Source: Clostridiales bacterium (GTDB lineage Bacteria; Bacillota; Clostridia; Lachnospirales; Lachnospiraceae). Taken from it: a DNA stretch of 32,726 nt. Below the pieces are notes generated by a model that searched no databases, was not told the DNA's origin, and saw only the letters and a program-made list of their open reading frames with translations. The stretch is from NCBI GenBank assembly GCA_012519695.1, contig JAAYPT010000005.1, positions 1 to 32,726 of the forward strand, read 5' to 3'. Within the stretch, counting starts at the first letter, position 1, and each line of letters begins with the position of its first letter. Positions 16,290-23,141 of this stretch are shown one piece after another. Both the position numbers and the translations under genes were made by a program.

Positions 16290-16820
16290 TTACTCTACAT
16301 CGTTCTCCGTCGTAATTTTATCATATACTTTATAAATATCTTCTAAGTAACGAAAAATATCTCCTCCATCCCCCATAGCAGTCATGATTTCCACTGCTTC
16401 TCCAGGATGTTCTATAACCCAGTCCGTCGTTATCCGATTATCCGTTGTAAAACCATATTCCTCTGCCTTTTTCCATGCTTCTTGATCCATTTCTAATTTG
16501 TCATCAAATAACCAATAATTCAATACCGCAACTACTATTTTTGTATCTTCTGTAGCTTCTATCTTATAATAACTGTAATCTGGTCTATCTTCTTCATTCC
16601 AATTTTCCCACCAGTCTGGTGTTGTTTCCACATGAAATTGACTATTTAGGATATTCATTTCTTCTTCGTTTAGCTTATATTTTGTAAAATAGGGGTTCTG
16701 TGCCATTCGCTTTTCCTCTGCTTTATAGTCACGATACACCAAAATTCCTTTGACTCCTGCTAACAGAACTATTATCAGTAATAGTATTTTTATGGTTTTA
16801 ATAATACGTTTCTTCTTCAT
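16290..16820 (-). CDS. Membrane-anchored immunity-like protein, paralogue 3 (subtype B)
   Basis: A 176-residue protein, the only intact subtype B copy. It has a single N-terminal transmembrane helix (~8-27) after MKKKRIIKTIK, then the family domain: TPDWWENWNEEDRPDYSYYK, NYWLFDDKLEMDQEAWKKA, YGFTTDNRITTDWVIEHPGE. The tail DIFRYLEDIYKVYDKITTEN is shared with paralogue 5 but not with the A subtype. A weak AGGA site precedes the ATG. Gaps to its neighbours are 78 bp (to paralogue 2) and 22 bp (from paralogue 4). With paralogue 5 frameshifted, this copy could supply immunity against the cassette toxin (inference). Confidence 0.8.
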   Translation of the reverse strand: MKKKRIIKTIKILLLIIVLLAGVKGILVYRDYKAEEKRMAQNPYFTKYKLNEEEMNILNSQFHVETTPDWWENWNEEDRPDYSYYKIEATEDTKIVVAVLNYWLFDDKLEMDQEAWKKAEEYGFTTDNRITTDWVIEHPGEAVEIMTAMGDGGDIFRYLEDIYKVYDKITTENDVE

Positions 16821-16842
16821 AATCTTATTTCCTACTCTTGGA

Positions 16843-17373
16843 TCATGTTTCTATCTTTTCGCCTGTAATTCTTTCATATATTGGATATATCCATTCTCTA
16901 AGTTCTTGAAAAATTTCTCCATAACTTGCCATGGAATCCATAATCTCAACCGCTTCTCTTGGATGTTCCATAACCCAATCCACCGTTATCCGATTACTTG
17001 TTGTAAAACCATATTCTGTTGCCTTTTCCCATGCGTCTTTATCCACTTCTGACAAATCATCAAATAACCAGTAATTCATTACAGTAACCACTATTTTAGT
17101 ATCTTCTGTAGCTTCTATCGTGACATAGCTGTAATCCGGCCAATCCTCTTTATCCATATTCTCTATTGTAGGAGTAACTTTCACATGATATTCTGCATCC
17201 AACACGCCCATCTCTGTAGCTGTCAATTTATATTTTGTAAAATAGGGTTTCTGCGCCATTCGCTCTTCCTCTGCTTTATAGTCACAATACACCAAAATTC
17301 CCTTGACTCCTGCTAACAGAATTATTATCAGCAATAGTATTTTTATGGTTTTAATAATATATCTTCTTTTCAT
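16843..17373 (-). CDS. Membrane-anchored immunity-like protein, paralogue 4 (subtype A)
   Basis: A 176-residue protein from the ATG at 17373 (same GGGAGAGGG site as paralogue 2). The N-terminal anchor is almost identical to paralogue 2. Residues ~45-75 are distinct (KLTATEMGVLDAEYHVKVTP then TIENMDKEDWPDYSYVTIEA), replacing the TPDWWENW block of the other copies. The C-terminal half (NYWLFDDLSEVDKDAWEKAT onward) returns to near identity with paralogue 2. This abrupt change points to recombination or gene conversion between copies. It is presumably an extracytoplasmic immunity-type protein, with the divergent N-terminal block perhaps changing toxin recognition (inference). Confidence 0.8.
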   Translation of the reverse strand: MKRRYIIKTIKILLLIIILLAGVKGILVYCDYKAEEERMAQKPYFTKYKLTATEMGVLDAEYHVKVTPTIENMDKEDWPDYSYVTIEATEDTKIVVTVMNYWLFDDLSEVDKDAWEKATEYGFTTSNRITVDWVMEHPREAVEIMDSMASYGEIFQELREWIYPIYERITGEKIET

Positions 17374-17451
17374 ATCCCTCTCCCTTTTAATTATTTTTTC
17401 GTTGCCTTTTTTCAACTACATAATTTCTAACCATTTGTACTTCTCTATTTT

Positions 17452-17972
17452 TTACTCTGCACCGTTCTCAGTTGCAATTTTATCATATACTTTATAAATA
17501 TCTTCTAAATAACGAAAAATATCTCCTTCATTCACCATAGAGGTCATGATTTCCACTGCCTCTCTAGGATGCTCCATAACCCATTCTGTTGTCAATCTAT
17601 TATCCTCTGTGATTCCATACTCCTCTGCTTTTTCCCATCCTCCCCTGTCATATATGTCACGATATTCAAACATCCAGTAATTCATCACTGCTACCACAAC
17701 CTTTGTATCCTCTGTAGCTTCTATAGTATAATAACTGTAATCTGGTCTATCTTCTTCATTCCAATTTTCCCACCAGTCTGGTGTTGTCTCCACATGAAAT
17801 TGACTATTTAAGATATTCATTTCTTCTTCATTTAACTTATATTTTGTAAAATAGGGTTTCTGTGCCATTCGCTCTTCCTCTGCTTTATAGTCACGATACA
17901 CCAAAATTCCTTTGACTCCTGCTAACAGAACTATTATCAGTAATATTATTGTTATAATATGTTTTTTTTCAT
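17452..17972 (-). pseudogene. Immunity-like paralogue 5 (subtype B), frameshifted in an A8 tract
   Basis: The natural start is an ATG at 17972 with AGGAGG at 4-nt spacing, spanning the toxin stop codon. The next bases are a run of eight A's, and the frame stops after MKKNIL. Adding one A restores MKKKHIITIILLIIVLLAGV and leads directly into the long open frame ending at 17452, giving 173 residues like paralogue 3. The intact part has TPDWWENWNEEDRPDYSYYT, then a divergent NYWMFEYRDIYDRGGWEKAE and the B-type tail. Without correction the membrane anchor would be lost, since the next start (GTG, 17904) lies after it. This could be phase variation, programmed slippage, a true mutation or a sequencing error. 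Confidence 0.75.
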
Positions 17973-17980
17973 GCTACCTC

Positions 17981-19828
17981 CTAATCGCCCTTTATTGCAT
18001 CGTTGTATTTATCCCCATTCTCTGGATTCTCCACACGTAACTCTTCAATTAAATTACAAATTTCATTCGGATTCATTACAACATCTGTTTCCGTTATCTC
18101 TGCTCCTAAAGCAGCATTTACACGATTTACAATATCTGCTGTTTTTCTTCCTGTTTGTACATATAATGCAATCTGATTATTATCGGTTATATCATACTGA
18201 ACAAAATTTATACTACAATCAAAAGTAGTATAAATCATTGCACTTTCTAAACTATCAAATTGCCCTGTAATAAAGTTTGTAGCTGCTTCTGCTTCTGCTC
18301 TACTCATTGCTATATCAATTGCAAAGCCTGCTATATCACCGGCTATCGGAACATATCCTATTACATTTTCTAATGATTCTTTTCCTGTTTTTTCTGCCAG
18401 ATATGTCCCTAAATATTCTGAGCCCATACTAATCATTTCCCCTGAAGTTTCATCCACCATAAAGTTCCATGTCTCATTTGTCAAAGAAACTCCCCCAAAA
18501 TAACCCTCAAAAGAAAGTTCTGATATATCAAATGAATCCCACATAATATTATCTCCATTCGTAGTTCTTGAAATATTTATGGTAGATTCTCCAAGATTAC
18601 TCATTGTTGGTGACACGTCGCTTCCTATATTACGAAACTGGCAAAAACTCATAGTCAGACTTTCATCCTCATTTTTCTTTATCTTAATCGTTGGATGCTC
18701 CGCCTGATACTCTCCACGAAAAGATCCAACTTCTCCTGTCACTTCCAAAAGTGTCATCCTCTGAACTATAATATTTCGTTGCTCTCTTAGTCTTTTATAT
18801 TGTTCATTCTCATTTCCATTTTCATTTTCACTATCAATCACTCGCAACATAGCTAATGTACCATCCGAAGCAATGGACACCTGCTCTATCAATTTATCCA
18901 ATTTTTCTGTATTTACAGTCCATTCAGAGAAATCTTCGCCTCCCGAAAAGCCTGTTCCCATTTGAATCATTTCATTATACCATGGAACATCTACATCCGA
19001 TGTTCTATCCATGCAAAGTCCAAGAAAATGAGACAATTCTGTTTCATCAATATTCAAATATAGCAATGCCAATGCTTCATACTCTTCCTGCGTAATTTCT
19101 TCTGCCGGCTTGCTCAGCACTTTTTCTACTTCATCCCAATTTGCAGTTATGGTTCCGTCTGCATTTACCGTCAATATACGCTCTATGTAAGAATTTGCAA
19201 GTTCTGTCCGCCATGCTGCATTTCGATCCGAAACATAAGCACCATTTTGAAACGCATTGTTAATTGCACAAAGTCCCGCCTCTGCTGCCGCCCGCATAGC
19301 GTTGGTTGCCAAAAACAATCCACTGGTAGTACCTTCTATTTCATCATAGCGGTCTTCTTTTTCCTGCCACATAAGATACAACCTTTGGTCAATTTCTGCC
19401 ATATTCCAGTATTGATTTGCTTTCCAGCTATAATACCGACTTTCCCATGGCCAGAAGGCTTTGTTTGCTTCTCTTTCATACTCCTGTGCAGTCTCCTCAT
19501 CTGCAGCTTTTTGTCGCAACGCAGCAGCTTTTTGTTTCAGAATATTGCCGCCAATCAACACTTCATCTCCAACAGACGATTTTAAGATTGTAAAATCAGC
19601 AATATCGGAATTATTTGCTGTTCTCATTGCCTGCAGCACTGTAATATAATCACTCATCTGAAACTTGAGGGCATCAAATGCCTCACTTTTAATTTCACTA
19701 TCATTCAAAAAGGTATTCAAGCTGTTTTCTGCCACACGAATGGCTTCATTATCGTTTTCCAGCTTTTGAATCGCACTATCACATTCTTCTTTTATTTTGG
19801 TGGGATTTAAATAAGAATTTTCGTTCAT
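17981..19828 (-). CDS. LXG-type type VII secretion effector, candidate toxin
   Basis: A 615-residue protein with no signal peptide. Residues ~1-130 are helical with an LXG-like organisation (NENSYLNPTKIKEECDSAIQ, then AFDALKFQMSDYITVLQAMR). A second helical region follows to ~220. From ~225 there is DGTITANWDEVEKVLSKPAE and EYEALALLYLNIDETELSHF. Residues ~488-508 form a Gly/Ala-rich hydrophobic segment (IGYVPIAGDIAGFAIDIAM), which may insert into or cross membranes. I recognise no nuclease, ADP-ribosyltransferase or NADase motif. The call rests on the two upstream Lap-like genes and the downstream membrane-anchored immunity array. A TelC-like, externally acting toxin is one hypothesis. GGAGG precedes the ATG at 9 nt, and lap2 lies 17 bp upstream. 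Confidence 0.72.
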   Translation of the reverse strand: MNENSYLNPTKIKEECDSAIQKLENDNEAIRVAENSLNTFLNDSEIKSEAFDALKFQMSDYITVLQAMRTANNSDIADFTILKSSVGDEVLIGGNILKQKAAALRQKAADEETAQEYEREANKAFWPWESRYYSWKANQYWNMAEIDQRLYLMWQEKEDRYDEIEGTTSGLFLATNAMRAAAEAGLCAINNAFQNGAYVSDRNAAWRTELANSYIERILTVNADGTITANWDEVEKVLSKPAEEITQEEYEALALLYLNIDETELSHFLGLCMDRTSDVDVPWYNEMIQMGTGFSGGEDFSEWTVNTEKLDKLIEQVSIASDGTLAMLRVIDSENENGNENEQYKRLREQRNIIVQRMTLLEVTGEVGSFRGEYQAEHPTIKIKKNEDESLTMSFCQFRNIGSDVSPTMSNLGESTINISRTTNGDNIMWDSFDISELSFEGYFGGVSLTNETWNFMVDETSGEMISMGSEYLGTYLAEKTGKESLENVIGYVPIAGDIAGFAIDIAMSRAEAEAATNFITGQFDSLESAMIYTTFDCSINFVQYDITDNNQIALYVQTGRKTADIVNRVNAALGAEITETDVVMNPNEICNLIEELRVENPENGDKYNDAIKGD

Positions 19829-19845
19829 GAAATTTTTCCTCCGTA

Positions 19846-20193
19846 TTAATTATTATCTTCCTCATTTTTTTCAGCATTCTTTTCCTGAAAGTTTGCTTCT
19901 GTTTCCTCTATTTTCTGTTCTTCGTTCTTAGTCTCATTTGGGAACTCTTCCCCAAATTCCATTTTCCTTCTTCTTAATGAGTCTAATACACTTTGCTTTT
20001 CATCCAACAGACGTAATATTTCTGTATCATTCACTCCACAAGCTTCCCGCATTCTATCCAGATTCCGATAAGTCCTTAAAATCTCCATATCCTCATCGTC
20101 TTCCTTTTCTAATACACGTTTTTTTCGCCTTTCTAAAGCTTCCTGGTCTTCTTTTAGTTTTTCCATATTCTTTTGCTTCTTGGTCTCTTCCAT
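19846..20193 (-). CDS. Lap2-like (DUF3958-type) helical targeting partner of the LXG protein
   Basis: A 115-residue, very charged, predicted coiled-coil protein (KLKEDQEALERRKKRVLEKE, EILRTYRNLDRMREACGVND), ending in an acidic low-complexity tail. In LXG cassettes a gene of this size and composition (DUF3958, Lap2) lies between a DUF3130 gene and the toxin; the two small helical proteins bind the LXG domain and present it to the secretion system. The assignment here rests mainly on position, size and helical character, because the family sequence is poorly conserved. It is 23 bp after the Lap1-like gene, with GGAG before its ATG. Confidence 0.68.
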   Translation of the reverse strand: MEETKKQKNMEKLKEDQEALERRKKRVLEKEDDEDMEILRTYRNLDRMREACGVNDTEILRLLDEKQSVLDSLRRRKMEFGEEFPNETKNEEQKIEETEANFQEKNAEKNEEDNN

Positions 20194-20216
20194 TGTAAGT
20201 CTCCTATTATCTTTTC

Positions 20217-20528
20217 TTAGTATTTGCTCTCTGTTAATGTTTCATATCTACATCCATTTTCCCATAATTTACTCATCATGTTGTCGTATTCTTCAAAAGT
20301 TGCGCCCAGTTGTCTGACATTACCAACTTCTTTTTCTATTGCAGCTCCAAAAGAAGCAATCATTTTTTGGGATTTGCCAAAATTACTCTGCCCGTTTCTA
20401 TTTGCTGTAAGCGTAGTCTCTCCATCTGACGGAATTAACGTAAGTTCTTCAAAATACGCTGTTGCTCCCGAAAGTACCGTTGCATCATTTTCTACGGAGG
20501 TCTGGTTAATTTTAATTTCTTCTGACAT
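20217..20528 (-). CDS. Lap1-like (DUF3130/SACOL2603-type) WXG100-fold protein
   Basis: A 103-residue protein resembling the TIGR04197/DUF3130 type VII effector family. It has an N-terminal helix with small polar residues, the segment LTANRNGQSNFGKSQKMIAS and a C-terminal helix. The motif F78-E-E-Y-D82 matches the FxxxD signal shown in streptococcal Lap1 proteins to be important for targeting to the type VII system. It is the first gene of the islet operon, with a consensus promoter ~37 bp upstream and a GGGAGAAG ribosome site. It likely pairs with the next gene to chaperone the LXG protein. Confidence 0.75.
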   Translation of the reverse strand: MSEEIKINQTSVENDATVLSGATAYFEELTLIPSDGETTLTANRNGQSNFGKSQKMIASFGAAIEKEVGNVRQLGATFEEYDNMMSKLWENGCRYETLTESKY

Positions 20529-20564
20529 ATTATTTCTTCTCCCTTTATGCTTTTTAACTATTCA

Positions 20565-20593
20565 ATCATACAAAAGATTAAATTTACTGTCAA
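20565..20593 (-). promoter_or_regulatory. Sigma-A promoter of the LXG cassette
   Basis: On the minus strand: perfect TTGACA (20588-20593), a 17-nt spacer and TATGAT (20565-20570), giving a ~30-nt leader before the Lap1-like gene. This suggests constitutive or growth-linked expression; no operator was seen. Confidence 0.87.
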
Positions 20594-20629
20594 GTTTTTC
20601 CAAAATAAAGCGGACAGCTCACTTTTATA

Positions 20630-20675
20630 CAAAAAAATAAATACTGTCGTATCAAAGAATAAATACGACAGTATT
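20630..20675 (-). terminator. Terminator of the gerW region, right border of the islet
   Basis: A perfect 13-bp stem (AATACTGTCGTAT with ATACGACAGTATT) lies 3 bp after the stop of the small membrane protein gene and is followed on the minus strand by a T-rich run. It insulates the LXG cassette from upstream transcription. Confidence 0.88.
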
Positions 20676-20678
20676 AAC

Positions 20679-20816
20679 TCAACAAGAAAATAAATTATAT
20701 CCTAATAACAAAAGCAGAAATATTATAATCAATCCCAATAATTGGCTGTGCAGAAACATCATAAGCGCCATTCCGATTGCTATCCAGAACAGAACAAATC
20801 CTATCAGCCGTCGCAT
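20679..20816 (-). CDS. Small membrane protein of unknown function (45 aa)
   Basis: The frame extends to 20894, but the ATG at 20816 is preferred because GGAGGG stands 5 nt before it and the residues upstream of it are not hydrophobic. The 45-residue product is a short basic start (MRRLIG) followed by two hydrophobic stretches (FVLFWIAIGMALMMFL and LLGLIIIFLLLLLGYNLF), probably a hairpin of two membrane helices. I recognise no family. It follows gerW by 80 bp; a TATAAT at 20841-20846 without a good -35 may give it a separate start. Confidence 0.7.
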   Translation of the reverse strand: MRRLIGFVLFWIAIGMALMMFLHSQLLGLIIIFLLLLLGYNLFSC

Positions 20817-20896
20817 ATTTTCCCTCCTGCAAACCTTTCTATTATATACTATATGCAAAACTTGGGAATAAATGCCTTGAAACGGCAAAACCAAAT

Positions 20897-21331
20897 CTAC
20901 GCTTCTGTCTCATCAACAATATTCAGCTTCTCTGATAAATCTTTTGCAACAGCCTCTTTCGCAACTTCGTCTACGATTCCGTTTGTCTTTTTATTGTCTT
21001 TCCCACTAGTAAATTTATTCACAAAATCAGGAACCATATCCAAAATCTTGGTCACACTGTCTTGATTCTTAATATTTACAAGTTTGGTGCATCCATCCTG
21101 AATTACTAATACTGCACTTGGAGTAATCTTACCTCCCATACCACCGGCTGCATTGTTTTTCTTTTCCTGACAAAATGCCCCTGCAGCTACTCCAAAGGAA
21201 ACCTCTATCAAGGGAAGAATAATGGTATCCCCTATATGAACCGCATCACCTACTACTGTTTTGGTGCTGATGAAGTTGTCCATTCCCTTAAATAATGACT
21301 GTACTGTTGTGTTAAAATTATTGTCCTGCAT
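20897..21331 (-). CDS. ytfJ: GerW/YtfJ-family sporulation protein
   Basis: A 144-residue protein with the family pattern: an N-terminal helix (VQSLFKGMDNFISTKTVVGD), then GDTIILPLIEVSFGVAAGAF, a Gly/Ala-rich turn (AAGGMGGKITPSAVLVIQDG) and a charged C-terminus. In Bacillus, GerW (YtfJ) is made under sigma-F in the forespore and is needed for proper L-alanine germination. AGGAGG precedes the ATG. It lies 14 bp downstream of a DUF2953 gene, reproducing the ytfI-ytfJ pair. Confidence 0.93.
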   Translation of the reverse strand: MQDNNFNTTVQSLFKGMDNFISTKTVVGDAVHIGDTIILPLIEVSFGVAAGAFCQEKKNNAAGGMGGKITPSAVLVIQDGCTKLVNIKNQDSVTKILDMVPDFVNKFTSGKDNKKTNGIVDEVAKEAVAKDLSEKLNIVDETEA

Positions 21332-21345
21332 ATAAAAACCTCCTA

Positions 21346-22221
21346 TTATGTTCTAATTTGATTGATAAGTTTGCGTATATTTTTATTTTTTATAAGCCGA
21401 ATTCCCGATGCCAACAGATGAGCACTTCGAATGTGTCCCTTTAGAAAAAGTTTTCCTTTGGCATAAAACCCTTCTGCTGTAAAATCAGGTATTACGGATA
21501 TTTTATAGCGATACCAAAACGGAAATAAGCTAATTATTCCAAGAATTTGTCCTGTATTGGCAGGATCTTCTGTACCAAATTGAAGTTCTCCTGAAGCTTT
21601 TCTCGGAGTATAATGTTTCATTAAACCTTTGAATTCCCGGAACAAAACTGTCGCCGCATTTCTATTAGTCTCTTCCAAAATGATATTTTTTATGTTACCA
21701 AGCTGCTCTTTTAAATGAATTAGCTTTTGCCAGAAACGCTTACATTTTTCTTTGATTCCCTTGAAACTTATTTTTTTGAAAAAACTCTTTCGAGAAAGTT
21801 TCTCTTCTTTTTCTTCTTTCAAAACCTTTGTTTCAGGTTCTTGTGTTTCACTTAACGGTTCATCAAAATCGATAGGCTTCTCTTTTGCTTCGTCCTTTGA
21901 ATCTGTTGGCAATTCCTGCATTTCCTTTGTGCGTTTCCTTTTCTCTTTCTTGGGTTTCTTCTGCCCCAACCTTAAAGGAATACCAAATATTCGTATTTTA
22001 ACCAAAAATCCATCTGTGCCATAACAGACTCTTCCATGAATAACATGTAAAAACCAACTAAACACTGCATCTGTTTCTAATGTCTTAGGAACCTCTCCTT
22101 TTCCTTTGATACGATACCTGACCGGAATAAATAGTATAGAGAGTATCAAAAATAAGAATATTCCAATTAAAACAAGAAAACAAATGCCAATTATTTTTAG
22201 AATTAAGAACAGGATTTCCAT
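21346..22221 (-). CDS. DUF2953 domain protein (YtfI-like)
   Basis: A 291-residue protein with an N-terminal hydrophobic anchor (~5-33) followed by RYRIKGKGE and a beta-rich DUF2953 segment (VFSWFLHVIHGRVCYGTDGF). A long Lys/Glu-rich linker (~85-145) leads to a C-terminal part containing ASGELQFGTEDPANTGQILG and YRYKISVIPDF, typical of the family. The function is unknown; it is consistently paired with ytfJ in spore formers, suggesting a sporulation role. Its start overlaps the preceding gene by 19 bp, so translation may be coupled. Confidence 0.88.
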   Translation of the reverse strand: MEILFLILKIIGICFLVLIGIFLFLILSILFIPVRYRIKGKGEVPKTLETDAVFSWFLHVIHGRVCYGTDGFLVKIRIFGIPLRLGQKKPKKEKRKRTKEMQELPTDSKDEAKEKPIDFDEPLSETQEPETKVLKEEKEEKLSRKSFFKKISFKGIKEKCKRFWQKLIHLKEQLGNIKNIILEETNRNAATVLFREFKGLMKHYTPRKASGELQFGTEDPANTGQILGIISLFPFWYRYKISVIPDFTAEGFYAKGKLFLKGHIRSAHLLASGIRLIKNKNIRKLINQIRT

Positions 22222-22559
22222 ACTGGCTCTTTTCTGAGATTTTCTCGATGCTTTTCAAGAAAATACTCCTTTACGTCAAAGGTTCCGGTCTCCTTATATA
22301 CGTCCATTACAATCTTTCCTGCTAATTCCATTGCATTATCATATCCCTTGTCCACTCCTACTACCACCATGTCCCATTTCGGATAATGCTTTTGCATCAG
22401 CTCCCAAGCCGGAATGATATCTAAAAGATTTCCTTCTACACTTCCAAGTGCAATCACATAAATGTCCAATTGTCCTGCATTATGCATGATTTTCCATTTT
22501 ACCTTTTTCTTTTTCAATGCAATAGATTCTCCTGCATAAAAATCTTTATACCAAATCAT
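22203..22559 (-). CDS. Conserved-type hypothetical protein (118 aa)
   Basis: A soluble 118-residue protein with no signal peptide or membrane helix. The middle part is a regular alternation of hydrophobic strands and helices (LDIYVIALGSVEGNLLDIIP, DMVVVGVDKGYDNAMELAGK), suggesting a small alpha/beta fold. I do not recognise a family. GAGAGG precedes the ATG at 5-nt spacing. It heads the group leading to ytfI-ytfJ, and its 3' end overlaps the DUF2953 gene by 19 bp, which supports it as a real gene. Confidence 0.75.
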   Translation of the reverse strand: MIWYKDFYAGESIALKKKKVKWKIMHNAGQLDIYVIALGSVEGNLLDIIPAWELMQKHYPKWDMVVVGVDKGYDNAMELAGKIVMDVYKETGTFDVKEYFLEKHRENLRKEPVWKSCS

Positions 22560-22580
22560 TCAAACCTCTCATTACTTCTT

Positions 22581-22615
22581 AAAAAAGGTGCTCTCTTTCG
22601 ATGAGCACCTTTTAA
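22581..22615 (-). terminator. Terminator of the Nudix gene
   Basis: AAAAGGTGCTC pairs with GAGCACCTTTT around a 9-nt loop, and a T6 run follows on the minus strand. The stem begins within the Nudix stop codon. Confidence 0.88.
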
Positions 22616-23064
22616 AAATATTTTCTGTTGCCCCAAAGATTACTTTTCTTTAAATCCAGATATTCGTTATAAGCCTTTTCTAATATCTGTTTCTCATTTG
22701 CAAATTTTAATAAATGATATGCTTCATGAAATTTATAGTACCCGGAATCAACAAAATATTCTTCCCGTTGTGGTTTGCTGTAATAACTATCTGCCATCAT
22801 AAGATACCAATGAACCTCTTTCTCCACAGTATCTTCCGGAACATTAAAGGTATACTGGCTTTTTCCGACATATTTGATAATTGATGCATCTACACCCGTT
22901 TCTTCCAGCACCTCTCTTGCAGCCGTATCTTTATACTCCTCGCCCGGCTCTACCGTTCCCTTTGGCAGAACCCAACCTTCATACTTATTTCTGTAATTCT
23001 TATACAGAAGCAGTATCTTTCCGCGAAATATTACCACACCACCACAACTTGTTGCTTCTATCAT
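22612..23064 (-). CDS. Nudix hydrolase
   Basis: A 150-residue protein with a complete Nudix box G-x5-E-x7-REVLEETGV at about residues 35-57 (GTVEPGEEYKDTAAREVLEE). This coordinates the divalent metal for hydrolysis of nucleoside diphosphates linked to another group. The flanking VLPKGTVEPGEE and YLMMADSYYSKPQREEYFVD suggest the diadenosine-polyphosphate or MutT-like branch, but the substrate cannot be assigned. AGGAGG precedes the ATG. It is a single-gene unit with its own promoter and terminator. Confidence 0.93.
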   Translation of the reverse strand: MIEATSCGGVVIFRGKILLLYKNYRNKYEGWVLPKGTVEPGEEYKDTAAREVLEETGVDASIIKYVGKSQYTFNVPEDTVEKEVHWYLMMADSYYSKPQREEYFVDSGYYKFHEAYHLLKFANEKQILEKAYNEYLDLKKSNLWGNRKYF

Positions 23065-23099
23065 TGCAATACCTCCTGATGTGGTTATAAACTAAAAAT

Positions 23100-23128
23100 A
23101 GTATAACTCTTTTTTACTTATCTTGCAA
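23100..23128 (-). promoter_or_regulatory. Promoter of the Nudix gene
   Basis: On the minus strand: TTGCAA (23123-23128), a 17-nt spacer and TATACT (23100-23105), 36 bp before the ATG. It lies between the Nudix gene and the end of the penicillin-binding protein gene. Confidence 0.7.
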
Positions 23129-23141
23129 TACAGACTACCAA

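Larger units (their letters stand above)
15654..17972 (-). repeat. Tandem two-gene repeat, ~1.16-kb period
   Basis: Start codons fall at 17972 (B), 17373 (A), 16820 (B), 16211 (A) and 15654 (B). Same-type starts are 1152, 1166 and 1162 bp apart. Long stretches including intergenic sequence match at this offset, for example around 16200-16310 and 17362-17472. The array therefore grew by duplication of a B-A gene pair. Confidence 0.85.

Noticed and set aside
19247-19585. 112-codon plus-strand frame inside the LXG gene
   Set aside because: It is antisense to a 615-codon frame in a clear operon and has no support of its own.
20224-20640. 138-codon plus-strand frame opposite the Lap1-like gene
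   Set aside because: It crosses the LXG-cassette promoter and is antisense to a gene with a good start; treated as a shadow.
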